Part shown: one piece after another, positions 16,938 to 24,798 of the stretch | Layout of the letters: every line of letters starts with the position of its first letter | Numbering within the stretch: position 1 is the stretch's first letter | Origin: Methylobacterium sp. FF17 | GTDB lineage: Bacteria; Pseudomonadota; Alphaproteobacteria; Rhizobiales; Beijerinckiaceae | Assembly (NCBI RefSeq): GCF_025813715.1 | Contig: NZ_CP107532.1 | Span: 2,294,001-2,358,000 of the forward strand | Reading direction: 5' to 3' | Length of the DNA stretch: 64,000 nt | The notes under the pieces: generated by a model | What the model saw: only the letters and a program-made list of their open reading frames with translations | Database searches by the model: none | What the model was told of the DNA's origin: nothing | Made by a program: the position numbers and the translations under genes

Positions 16938-17340
16938 GCGCGTTCCCCGAGTGATGCGGCTCGCCGGCCTCACACAATGACAACCTTGAGCGGCAGGTTC
17001 CACCCGAGGGCGGTGCCGGACTCATTGCGCGGGGACCAAGGCGAAGTTGTGGATGAGCCAAGAATGGGACGGGACGGAACGGCGATCGAGCCCCGCCCGC
17101 CGGAACGGAAGATCAGGGCGCGGTCGCCGTGGACGACGGGACGAGGCGGGCAAGAAATGGACCGGCCATCGACCCGCCCCGACTCGGCGGCGGCACTCTC
17201 GCATCACCCGAAGCGTGGCCGCAATGCTCTTGTGCACGGCAACATCCCTGGTTTTCGCCAAAACTGCGTCGTAGAGAGGCAATGAGATGCGTCGCGTGCC
17301 CTGCCGCGGGCAAAGCCGTTATGATCGAGGACCAGACCCG
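16938..17340. other. Divergent intergenic region, no gene seen
   Basis: These 403 bp lie between the PRC-barrel gene (minus) and the lipoprotein gene (plus) and should contain both promoters. Short open frames on either strand have no recognisable similarity and use atypical composition for a gene of this genome. No clear hairpin or repeat stands out. Confidence 0.5.
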
Positions 17341-17718
17341 ATGTCCCTTCCGTCCCATGCCTGCGCCGTCGCGCTCATCGCCGCCCTGGCCGGAGGGTGC
17401 CAGGCGCTCGGCGGCGGCGGCGGTGTGATGCCCGAGACCGACATCGGCCCGCCGCCCTCGATGCGCGGCGCCGTGCCGGGTCCGCAGCGCGGGCGCGCCG
17501 CCCAGGTCGACGCCGACGAGCCGGTGGCGCAGACCGCCCCGACGCGGCGCCTCAACCTGCCCAACAGCGGGGGCGGCCAGACGCGTGCGGCAGCGAATGA
17601 GGAGCGCCGTATCCGCCGGGAGGATATCGAGGGCGAGACCACGAGCCGGACGAGCTCCGGCGGCCTCGCGCCCCAGATGAGCCAGGGCGGTGGCGTCGGC
17701 CTGGGCGGCAAGTTCTAA
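17341..17718 (+). CDS. Small predicted lipoprotein
   Basis: The 125-residue protein starts MSLPSHACAVALIAALAGGC, a lipoprotein signal peptide with lipobox LAGG followed by Cys20. The rest is Gly/Pro/Arg-rich and probably disordered, ending in SQGGGVGLGGKF. The longer frame from 17287 would bury the signal peptide, so 17341 is the better start. No family is recognised. It would be anchored to a membrane facing the periplasm. Confidence 0.65.
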   Translation: MSLPSHACAVALIAALAGGCQALGGGGGVMPETDIGPPPSMRGAVPGPQRGRAAQVDADEPVAQTAPTRRLNLPNSGGGQTRAAANEERRIRREDIEGETTSRTSSGGLAPQMSQGGGVGLGGKF

Positions 17719-18084
17719 GGCCAGCCGTTTCCGAGGGCGGGGGTTCGCGGCGGGCTCCCGTTCCGCGCAGGGCGATTGCAGACGGCACCGCGCCGTCATT
17801 CCGGGGCGCCGTCGGCGAGCCCGGACCCGAGGGGGGGCTGAAAGTCGGTTTTCAACGCGCAGGTCCGTCTCTGCGATCGCCCTGCCTTCCGCGCGCGCGT
17901 CCCGCCGGCTGCAAGTCGCAGCATTCAAGTCGCAGCATTCAAGTCGCAGCATTCAAGTCACCGCCTTCAAGCCACCGGCTGCAGGCCAGCCGTGTCGGCC
18001 CCGGCGGTTCCGAGCCGCGGGGAATGGTTCTAGATCGTGGGTGCGGCGCACACAGGATGCGCCGCGGAGTCCCCCCGTGCCGCG
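17719..18084. other. Intergenic region with a 14-bp tandem repeat
   Basis: No gene is convincing here. The stretch contains the tandem repeat at 17913-17968 and the promoter and leader for the FUSC-family gene. The FUSC gene may begin as early as a GTG at 18037. Confidence 0.5.
17913..17968. repeat. 14-bp tandem repeat, three perfect copies plus one degenerate
   Basis: The unit aagtcgcagcattc occurs at 17913-17926, 17927-17940 and 17941-17954 without change. It is followed by aagtcaccgccttc (17955-17968) and a further decayed copy. It lies about 120 bp upstream of the FUSC-family gene in non-coding DNA, so slippage here would not disturb a protein. Confidence 0.9.
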
Positions 18085-20286
18085 ATGCCTTCTCCGCCCG
18101 TCGAGCCCAGACCGGCGCCTCCGCCCATGACGGGCACCGGTCCGCACCGGGGACGGCGCGCGGCAGCCTTCCTGCGGGGACGGGGCACGCCGGCCGATCC
18201 CGGGCGCGACCTCACCCGCCTGCCCATCGGCCTCGATCCACGCGGCCTCAGCCTCATCGACGGCGTGCGGGCGGCGCTCGCCTTCGGCCTCGTCATCCTG
18301 TTGCACGAATGGGTGCCCTGGCCTCCGCTCCTCACCCTGGCGCTCGCCGCGAACCTCGCGTGCTTTGCCGATGCCGGGGGCCCGATGCGGGCCCGCCTCC
18401 TCGTGCTCACCGTGTTCTCGCTGCTCAGCGGGGTGATCTGGGGGCTGTTCGGGCTGATACAGCCGCTGGGGCCGGTCCTCGTCGTGCCGCTGGCCGGGCT
18501 CGTCATCTTCGCCTGCACCTACGCGCGGGTCTGGGGCGTCCCGGCGCAGACCGCCGGCAACGTCCTCATCCTCGTGCTGTGCTTCGCCCTCGACCGGCCG
18601 CTCGCGCCCGGCGGGGCCCTGGAGGCCGGGCTCGTCTTCGCGGCCGGCGGGCTGTGGGCGACGCTGCTCGCGCTCGTCCTCTGGCGGCTGCACCCCTACC
18701 GGCCGACCCAGCGCGCGGTGGCCGAAGTCTGGCGTCGCCTGACGCGCCTCTGCGACGACCTCGAAGACCTCGCCTCCCTGACCCGGCCGGCCGGGCTGCA
18801 GTCCGGGCACCGCCAGATCTTCGACCGGCACGCCTTCGAGGTGCAGGCGTTCGACCGGCACGCCCGGGCGCACCGGCGCGGCGTGCGCGAGGCCATCGAG
18901 CAGGCGCGCTTCGTCATCGTCGACCTCGCCCGCAGCCGGTCACGCATCTCCGACCGCACCGCCCAGGCGCTGATCCGCCTGGAGGCCGCCGAACAGATCT
19001 TCGCCGCCCTGATCGCCCTGTCCGACCTCATCGAGGACGAGCCCGACCCGCGCCGCCGCCGCATGGCGCGCCGCTTCCTGCGCCGGCTCCGCCCCCTGCT
19101 CGGCGTCATCGCCCGGGCGATCCGCGACGACAGCGTGCTCGACCTGCCCCGCCTGGAGCGGGCGATCGCGCGGGGCGCGCGGCGCCTCGCCCATGATCGC
19201 GGGCTCAACGACCTGGCCACACGCATCCTCGACCGCGTCCGGATCGGGGCCAAGCTCTCGACGCCCGGCGGCGAACGCCCCGGCGGCGCCCTGATGGGTC
19301 GGGAGAGCCTGCCGCTGACGACCCGCCTCCTCGGGCCGCTCGCCACCCACTTCACCCTGGCCTCGGCCAACCTGCGCCACGCCGTGCGGGCCACCGCGGT
19401 GGCGGCCCCGGCCCTGTGGGCGACCCTGGTCTGGTCCGGTCCCTTCGCGCACTGGCTCACCATCACGGTGGTGCTGACCATGCAGCCGTTCTACGCCGCG
19501 ACCTGGCAGCGGGCCCTGGAGCGGATCGGCGGCACGGTGCTGGGCGGCCTGATCGGTGCCGCCCTGGCGGGCCTCGCCACCACGCCGCTCGCCCTGGCCG
19601 CCCTGATCCTCCCCTTGAGCATCATCGGCTTTGCCGCGCGCGGGATCAGCTACGGCGTCTTCATCGCCTGCCTCACGCCCCTGATCGTGCTCCTCGTGGA
19701 GGTGGTCGAACCCGGCCACGGCTCCTGGGAGGTCGCCGGGATGCGCGCCCTCCTGACCCTGCTCGGCGGCCTCATCGCCGTGGGGAGCGCCCTCGTGCTA
19801 TGGCCGATCTGGGAGCCCGATCAGGTGCGCCTGGAACTGCGCAAGGCGATCCGAGCCCACGCGGCCTTCGCCCGCGCGGTCCTCTGCGCGGGGCACGAGG
19901 CGGAGACATCGGGCGCCCGCGCGCAGGCCGCCCGCGCCGCCGGCCTCGCGCTGAACGACCTCGAGGCCGCCCTGGCCCGGGCCCTGCAGCAGCCGCGCGC
20001 CGGGCGGCATCCGCAGGTGGAAACCGCGATGGTGGCCGACGCCACCCTGCGCCGCATCTCGGCGCGGCTGACGGCTCTGCGCTACGCCGTCGAGACGGCG
20101 GAGCCGGAGGCGCTGGCGGCCTGGAGCGGCTGGATCACCGCGACCCTGGCGAACCTCGGCGGCGAGGGCGCGCCGCCGCCGATGCCCGCGGCACCGCACA
20201 GCGATGGCCTGCGCCGCCTCGTCGGTCAGGTCGAACTCCTCGCCGAGACGCTGGCTCCGACCCCCGCACGTGCCCGCCCGGCCTGA
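18085..20286 (+). CDS. FUSC family inner-membrane protein
   Basis: The protein (733 residues from this start) has two hydrophobic blocks, roughly residues 65-200 and 420-570, each followed by a long cytoplasmic helical region. This duplicated plan is that of the FUSC/YccS/aromatic-acid exporter family. The second block contains the FUSC signature stretch TMQPFYAATWQRALERIGGT. The family is linked to efflux of aromatic acids such as p-hydroxybenzoate, but the substrate here is unknown. The start is uncertain: GTG 18037, ATG 18085 and ATG 18127 are all open and none has a strong ribosome site. Confidence 0.85.
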   Translation: MPSPPVEPRPAPPPMTGTGPHRGRRAAAFLRGRGTPADPGRDLTRLPIGLDPRGLSLIDGVRAALAFGLVILLHEWVPWPPLLTLALAANLACFADAGGPMRARLLVLTVFSLLSGVIWGLFGLIQPLGPVLVVPLAGLVIFACTYARVWGVPAQTAGNVLILVLCFALDRPLAPGGALEAGLVFAAGGLWATLLALVLWRLHPYRPTQRAVAEVWRRLTRLCDDLEDLASLTRPAGLQSGHRQIFDRHAFEVQAFDRHARAHRRGVREAIEQARFVIVDLARSRSRISDRTAQALIRLEAAEQIFAALIALSDLIEDEPDPRRRRMARRFLRRLRPLLGVIARAIRDDSVLDLPRLERAIARGARRLAHDRGLNDLATRILDRVRIGAKLSTPGGERPGGALMGRESLPLTTRLLGPLATHFTLASANLRHAVRATAVAAPALWATLVWSGPFAHWLTITVVLTMQPFYAATWQRALERIGGTVLGGLIGAALAGLATTPLALAALILPLSIIGFAARGISYGVFIACLTPLIVLLVEVVEPGHGSWEVAGMRALLTLLGGLIAVGSALVLWPIWEPDQVRLELRKAIRAHAAFARAVLCAGHEAETSGARAQAARAAGLALNDLEAALARALQQPRAGRHPQVETAMVADATLRRISARLTALRYAVETAEPEALAAWSGWITATLANLGGEGAPPPMPAAPHSDGLRRLVGQVELLAETLAPTPARARPA

Positions 20287-20386
20287 GGCGCGGCGTGGCG
20301 CGTTTGCAACAGGGGCGCGCCCCGAAGGCGTTCGACGGGTCGGAGTCCCCCCGAAGCCAGCCCGGGATCACAGGATGCCAGGAGGG

Positions 20387-20401
20387 TTAAAGCAAAATTA
20401 A
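20387..20401 (+). promoter_or_regulatory. CtrA-type binding site TTAA-N7-TTAA
   Basis: The sequence ttaaagcaaaattaa, followed by c, is an exact match to the CtrA consensus TTAA-N7-TTAAC. CtrA is the alphaproteobacterial master regulator that starts the flagellar cascade. The site lies about 195 bp before the ftcR start. In a genome this GC-rich an exact match is unlikely by chance, but binding is not shown. Confidence 0.6.
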
Positions 20402-20450
20402 CCATTTCCGCAAAGAAACATTGTTAACGCAAATCAACGGGTGGCGGCGC

Positions 20451-20474
20451 CCGGAGCGACTGAAAAAGCTCCGG
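20451..20474 (+). other. Stem-loop in the ftcR leader
   Basis: The 7-bp perfect stem ccggagc/gctccgg closes a 10-nt A-rich loop. With a small internal loop, the flanking gcggc (20444-20448) and gccgc (20476-20480) extend it to 12 bp. No U-run follows, so it is not a simple terminator; it may be an RNA structure in the leader of ftcR. Confidence 0.45.
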
Positions 20475-20594
20475 TGCCGCACAGTAACGATCAAACAAAA
20501 CCAGGATCCCAAGGGCGAACATCGAAGTCGCTCCGTGTCCAAGGTGATCGCCCGGCGAGATTGCGACAACATTCGGTTTCGGCGGGGCGCTGGG

Positions 20595-21269
20595 ATGTAT
20601 ATCGTTGTCGATGAGCGGCAGGCGGTCGCTGCCGAGTACGTGGCGGGTTTCGGTGCGCAGGACGTTCCCGCGCGCAGCCTGGAGGCCGATGCCTTCCTGG
20701 CTTGGCTGGTCGGTAAGCCGGTCGATGCCGTGACCGGCATCGTGCTCGGGGAATGCGCGGACCGCGCGACCCGCACCGCCGCGATCCGCAGCCTGTCCCC
20801 GGCGCCGATCATCGCCCTCAACGAGACCCGCTCCCTCGAGCAGACCCTCGACCTCTTCACCGCCGGCATCGACGACGTCGTGCGCCGCCCCGTCCATATC
20901 CGGGAGATCCTGGCCCGGGCCGAGGCGATCCGCCGACGCGGCATCCGGGGCGAGGCGCAGGCGCCCGCCACCCAGGACCGCAGCGGCCGCCTCACGGTGT
21001 TCAAGGACGGACGCGACCCCGAGATCGACGGGGAAAGCCTGATCCTGCCCCGGCGCGAGCGCCACATCCTGGAGGTCTTCGCGAGCCATCGCGGGCGCCA
21101 ACTCAGCCGGACCCAGATCTTCAATGCGGTCTATGCCGACCACGGCAGCGACGTGGAGGAGAGCGTCGTCGAGGGCCATATCAGCAAGCTGCGCAAGAAG
21201 CTGCGCCTGCGCCTCGGCTACGATCCCATCGAGGCCAAGCGCCTGGCCGGCTACACCTTCGTCGGCTGA
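20595..21269 (+). CDS. FtcR-family flagellar transcriptional regulator, copy 1
   Basis: The 224-residue protein has an atypical receiver-like domain (about 1-115) and an OmpR-type winged helix (about 130-224) ending VEGHISKLRKKLRLRLGYDP and AKRLAGYTFVG. It matches FtcR, the activator of flagellar genes in Brucella and relatives. The usual phosphoacceptor position is Glu53 (VLGE) and the conserved Lys-Pro is Arg-Pro (VVRRPVHIRE), so it may not depend on phosphorylation. It is about half identical by eye to the second copy at 60675-61352. The ATG at 20595 gives the family N-terminus MYIVVDER. It is followed by a bidirectional terminator shared with the flagellin gene. Confidence 0.88.
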   Translation: MYIVVDERQAVAAEYVAGFGAQDVPARSLEADAFLAWLVGKPVDAVTGIVLGECADRATRTAAIRSLSPAPIIALNETRSLEQTLDLFTAGIDDVVRRPVHIREILARAEAIRRRGIRGEAQAPATQDRSGRLTVFKDGRDPEIDGESLILPRRERHILEVFASHRGRQLSRTQIFNAVYADHGSDVEESVVEGHISKLRKKLRLRLGYDPIEAKRLAGYTFVG

Positions 21270-21312
21270 TCCGACCCGCGCGTCCGACGCCGACCACTCC
21301 CTCCCGGAATCG

Positions 21313-21350
21313 AAAAAGGCCACGCCTCCTCGCGGAGCCGTGGCCTTTTT
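21313..21350. terminator. Bidirectional intrinsic terminator between ftcR and flagellin
   Basis: A perfect 12-bp stem (aaaaaggccacg at 21313-21324 with cgtggccttttt at 21339-21350) has a 14-nt loop that can pair internally. A T-run lies on both strands, so it can end transcripts from ftcR (plus) and flagellin (minus), whose stop codons face each other across it. Confidence 0.9.
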
Positions 21351-21391
21351 CTTCGTGGCTCGCCCCCGGGTGGCCGGGGGCGAGGTCGCGC

Positions 21392-23842
21392 TTAGCGGAA
21401 GAGCGAGAGGACGTTCTGGCTCGCGCCGTTGGCGATGCTGAGCGCCTGGACGGCCAGCTGCTGCTGGGTCTGGAGCGCCTTCAGCTTGGTGGATTCCTCC
21501 TCGATGTCGGCATCGACGAGGATGCCGATGGTGCGGTCGTTGGCCTTCATCAGCGTGTCCACGAAGGACTTCTGGCCGTCGATCTGGGTCTTGCCGGCGC
21601 CGAGCTTGGTGCCCGCATCGGTGACCTTGGCGATGGCCTTGTCCACCGCGGTGATGATCGCGGACAGATCCGTGTCGCCGCTCGTGCCGACGAGCTTGGA
21701 GATGTCGACGTTGGCGATCGAGTAGCTGCCCGCGCCCGCCGTCGAGTATGCGCCAACCGAGGAGTCCAGGATGCCCTGTCCGGTCGTGGTGCCGGAATTC
21801 GTTCCGAACCCGTTGAACGCTTGGGTCGCTGCTTGACCGGTCGCCGATTTGCTGGCGGTCAGGCCCAAGGACGCCAGGTCCGTGCCGCCCAAGGTCACGG
21901 TGGCGCTTGTTCCAGCCGCGGTCGAGCTGAAGGTCAGCCTGCTCGCCGTGGTCGTGCCGTAGTCCACGGTCGCGTTGACACCCGCGGCTTGCAGCTTCTG
22001 GTTGATGAGAGCCGCCATGTCGGCCCCATTCACCGCACGGCTCCCGCTGGCCCCCGAGGACTTCGTCGTCAGGGCTGCGTAATCCGCAGCGCCCAGCGAA
22101 ATCGTCTTGTCGCCGGTGCCGTCGTTGATCGTGAAGGTCTTGGTACCGGCCGTCGCGGAGGCCGAGACTGCGGTGGAGAAGCCCATGGAAGCGAGCGCCG
22201 GCGCCAGCCCGTTGATGGCCACCGAGCCACCCGTGCTCTGGAACACCAGCTTGCCGCCGACATTCGATGCAATCGCGGTGCTGACCGTGGCCAGCTTCGC
22301 ATTCACGAGGCTGACAAAGTCGTCGACACTCACCGCTCCAGCCGTACCCGTCGGTGCTGTGAGCCCGACGAAATCCGCGTTGTTCAGCGTGATCGGGTCC
22401 GCGCCGGCGCCATCATTGACATCGAACGTGAAGGTGTTGGTATTGGAAAGGTCGATCGCAGAGTAATTGGCTCCAGCCTGGACCTTGGGACTGCCCGACA
22501 GGTCGACCGCCGCGAAGTTGTTGTCCGCGGTCACCTTGGCGGCGGTTGCCGCTGTTCCCGTGGCTGTACCGAAGCCGATATCAGCGAGCGTGTAGGCGGG
22601 GGGGGCCGTGAAGGTGCCAAGGGTGGGCGCGGTGCCGGTGGACGCGGCGGAAACCGTCAGCGCGCCGCCATCCGTCTTCGTGAAGACGAGCTTGTTCGTG
22701 CTGTCGTAAGCGGCTGTCGTGCCAGATGCTGCGATCGCTGTGTTGATCGCGGAAAGCAGCTTGGCCCGATCGCCGGTTCCGGTCGGCGTGATGGCCGTGT
22801 TTGCGACGTTGTAAACCGTCGAGTTGATCGTCAGTGCGATGTTGCCGGTACCCGTGAAGCTCGACAGATTGTCCGCTACGGCATTGGCGCTCGTCAGGTC
22901 ACTGGTGCTCAGCGGAGCGGCCACGTTCTGAACCGTCAGCCGTGAGGCGGCACCGGTCGACGCCGTCTGGAAGGTCAGGCGACCGGACGTGTCGAGGCCG
23001 GCGCTTACCTTGTCTTTGAGGGCGGACGCGCTGATCTGATTGTTGATGGCGCTCAGCATCTCGTCGGAGGTGACCTTCGTGAGGTCCTTTGCCGTAGACG
23101 CGAGCGTGGTCTTGTCGAGCTTGATCGTCGCGCTGGTTCCGTCGCCGAGAACGAGGCTGAGATTAATCTGCTTCGGCTTAGGCGGCGTGCCGGACGTACC
23201 GACGAAATCCACGGTGCCGTTGGTGAAGGCCGACGTCCCCGTGAGCGCCGTCGAACCGACGACCTTCGCCTCGGTGGCATCGGTGGTGATGTTGGTGGCG
23301 TTCACGTCGTAGAGCTTGATGCTGTTCACATCGATGGCCACCTTCGAGAAGGTGATCGTGCCCTGCGGATCGCGCGCGAAGCCGGCGACCACGCTCTGCG
23401 TGCCCTGGAACGACGTGTTCGCCGAGGACGAATTCACGGACAGCCAGTTCTGGCCGCTCGAGTTGGACGAATCGGCGGTGGCCTTCATCTTGTTCTGGAT
23501 GGCGGCGATCTCGGTCTGGACCTTCGAGCGGTCGACGCCCGGCTGCAGCGCCGTCTGGAGCTTGGCGCGCATGTTCTGCAGGTCGGACAGAACGCTGTTG
23601 AGGCCGTTATAGGCGGTGTCGACCGACGACGAACCCAGGCCGAGCGAGTCCTTCACGGCGGAGAGCGAAGCGTTGTCGGTGCGCACCGTGGTGGCGATCG
23701 ACCAGTAGGCGGCGTTGTCGGCGGCGCTCGAGACGCGCTGGCCGGTCGAGACCCGGTTGCTGGTCGCGTCGAGCTGAGTGTTGATGCTCTTCAGGGTCGT
23801 CAGCGCCGTCATTGCGGCGTTGTTGGTCAGCAGGCTGGTCAT
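21392..23842 (-). CDS. Flagellin, unusually large (816 residues)
   Basis: The N-terminal D0/D1 region (to about residue 150; RVSSAADNAAYWSIATTVRT) and C-terminal D1/D0 region (from about 710; IEEESTKLKALQTQQQLAVQ, ending NVLSLFR) are those of alphaproteobacterial flagellins. Between them lie about 500 residues of Thr/Ala/Gly-rich sequence with four similar Flagellin_IN-like modules near 199-308, 331-430, 469-560 and 568-662. Typical flagellins are 270-500 residues, so this filament subunit should carry a large surface-exposed region. Output is probably under FlaF/FlbT control, whose genes are at 32.8-33.6 kb. It has its own upstream region with an inverted repeat at 23994-24012. Confidence 0.95.
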   Translation of the reverse strand: MTSLLTNNAAMTALTTLKSINTQLDATSNRVSTGQRVSSAADNAAYWSIATTVRTDNASLSAVKDSLGLGSSSVDTAYNGLNSVLSDLQNMRAKLQTALQPGVDRSKVQTEIAAIQNKMKATADSSNSSGQNWLSVNSSSANTSFQGTQSVVAGFARDPQGTITFSKVAIDVNSIKLYDVNATNITTDATEAKVVGSTALTGTSAFTNGTVDFVGTSGTPPKPKQINLSLVLGDGTSATIKLDKTTLASTAKDLTKVTSDEMLSAINNQISASALKDKVSAGLDTSGRLTFQTASTGAASRLTVQNVAAPLSTSDLTSANAVADNLSSFTGTGNIALTINSTVYNVANTAITPTGTGDRAKLLSAINTAIAASGTTAAYDSTNKLVFTKTDGGALTVSAASTGTAPTLGTFTAPPAYTLADIGFGTATGTAATAAKVTADNNFAAVDLSGSPKVQAGANYSAIDLSNTNTFTFDVNDGAGADPITLNNADFVGLTAPTGTAGAVSVDDFVSLVNAKLATVSTAIASNVGGKLVFQSTGGSVAINGLAPALASMGFSTAVSASATAGTKTFTINDGTGDKTISLGAADYAALTTKSSGASGSRAVNGADMAALINQKLQAAGVNATVDYGTTTASRLTFSSTAAGTSATVTLGGTDLASLGLTASKSATGQAATQAFNGFGTNSGTTTGQGILDSSVGAYSTAGAGSYSIANVDISKLVGTSGDTDLSAIITAVDKAIAKVTDAGTKLGAGKTQIDGQKSFVDTLMKANDRTIGILVDADIEEESTKLKALQTQQQLAVQALSIANGASQNVLSLFR

Positions 23843-24260
23843 TGCGAGGATGTCCGGTTGACAGGAATTACAAGGAATTCGTGCGTGTGGCCGCGCAGCA
23901 GGCTCGAAGGCTGACGAGATTTATGGATGAAGACTCGTCGTCTGCTGACTACATCCCGGATTTTCACCGGACCGGTGGGGCGACATCATGTCTATAGGTT
24001 CACGAAACCTATCCACCGCGTTCGCATCGAGGAACGTTTGTTCTGTTTCAGAACCCTCGCTCGTCGATGGAGCGACTATGCACGGCGCGCCTTATCAGGA
24101 GCTTAAGGTGGGCCGCCGGGCCCTGTTTCCGAATGCGCCGCGCGGCTGCGAATGCCCGGCGCTCCGGAGCCGGTCCCGATCCGGGTACGCCGGGACGCCG
24201 TCCCGAGCCTCCGCAGGCACGCGCTCCCCGATACCGGACCGGCCTGCGCGTCGGCGTGCG
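23843..24260. promoter_or_regulatory. Upstream region of the flagellin gene
   Basis: About 420 bp separate flagellin from the PilZ gene, both on the minus strand. No protein is convincing in it. It contains the inverted repeat at 23994-24012. The stretch around 23860-24060 is less GC-rich than average and should hold the flagellin promoter and the long 5' leader on which FlbT acts in other alphaproteobacteria. Confidence 0.55.
23994..24012. promoter_or_regulatory. Inverted repeat upstream of flagellin
   Basis: The element is ataggtt-cacga-aacctat: 7-bp perfect arms with a 5-bp spacer, 152-170 bp upstream of the flagellin start. It could be an operator, for example for FtcR, or a hairpin in a long leader. 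A repeat of the same 7-5-7 layout with spacer caaga lies upstream of the second ftcR (61460-61478). Confidence 0.45.
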
Positions 24261-24554
24261 CTATCCCTCGGAATCGAAGGTGACGCCGACGAAATCGGCG
24301 CGCTGCCAGCGCAGGCGGACGCGCAGCGTGCGGATCTCGTGGCCCGCGATGATGAGGTCGAACCGCTCGGGAAGCGGCCTCGGGCGCGGCAGGCGCAGGC
24401 TCGCGCCCAGGGGGGAGAGGTCGCGCACGATGCAGGGCAGGAGGCTCTCGGGGCCGAGGACGATGCGGCCCTGCTGCATCACGCGGTGGCGCTTCGGCAC
24501 CGGCCTGCGCGCGGGACGATCCCCGCGGGAGACCGCCTCCTGCCAATCCGCCAT
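24261..24554 (-). CDS. PilZ domain protein (c-di-GMP binding)
   Basis: The 97-residue protein is a single PilZ domain: a basic RxxxR-like N-terminal motif (PKRHRVMQQGRIVL, residues 20-33), then VRDLSPLGASLRL, which matches the D/NxSxxG motif, and a beta-barrel end FVGVTFDSEG. PilZ domains bind cyclic-di-GMP and commonly slow or steer flagellar motility. Its place beside flagellin supports a motility role (inference). The ATG at 24554 is used; a second Met at residue 26 would cut the binding motif. Confidence 0.82.
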   Translation of the reverse strand: MADWQEAVSRGDRPARRPVPKRHRVMQQGRIVLGPESLLPCIVRDLSPLGASLRLPRPRPLPERFDLIIAGHEIRTLRVRLRWQRADFVGVTFDSEG

Positions 24555-24737
24555 CGCCGCCCCGTCCGCCTCCGATGAAGGCCGAGGCTTACCAGCGCGG
24601 GTCCGGCCTGTCGACGCGGGGCCGGGCTCCGGCCCGGCCCGACGGATCCCGACCCGAGCTCCGGAGGCGTCGGGATCGGCGGACGACCGCCGCCGGGGGA
24701 GGGGACCCCGATGGGTCGGGTCCCGCGAGGTCCGGGA

Positions 24738-24754
24738 TTAACCCTTCGGTAACC
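24738..24754 (+). promoter_or_regulatory. CtrA-like box with one mismatch
   Basis: The sequence ttaa-cccttcg-gtaacc differs from TTAA-N7-TTAACC at one base. It lies 45-61 bp upstream of the membrane-protein gene at 24799 and so in promoter position for the plus-strand flagellar block. It is weaker evidence than the exact box at 20387. Confidence 0.4.
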
Positions 24755-24798
24755 ATGTTGTGGAAGGGTTCGGACTCATCTGCCGGCTTTCTCACGCG

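Larger units (their letters stand above)
20287..20594. promoter_or_regulatory. Leader and promoter region of the first ftcR gene
   Basis: This 308-bp region has no gene. Its part near 20380-20440 is strikingly AT-rich for this genome. It contains a perfect CtrA-type box (20387-20401) and a 7-bp-stem hairpin (20451-20474), listed separately. A second, weaker TTAA-N7-CAAC element begins at 20424. The layout suggests a regulated promoter with a structured leader of more than 100 nt. Confidence 0.6.

Noticed and set aside
17022..17282. Possible small genes on either strand between the PRC-barrel and lipoprotein genes
   Set aside because: Arg-rich, no domain, no ribosome site; more likely non-coding.
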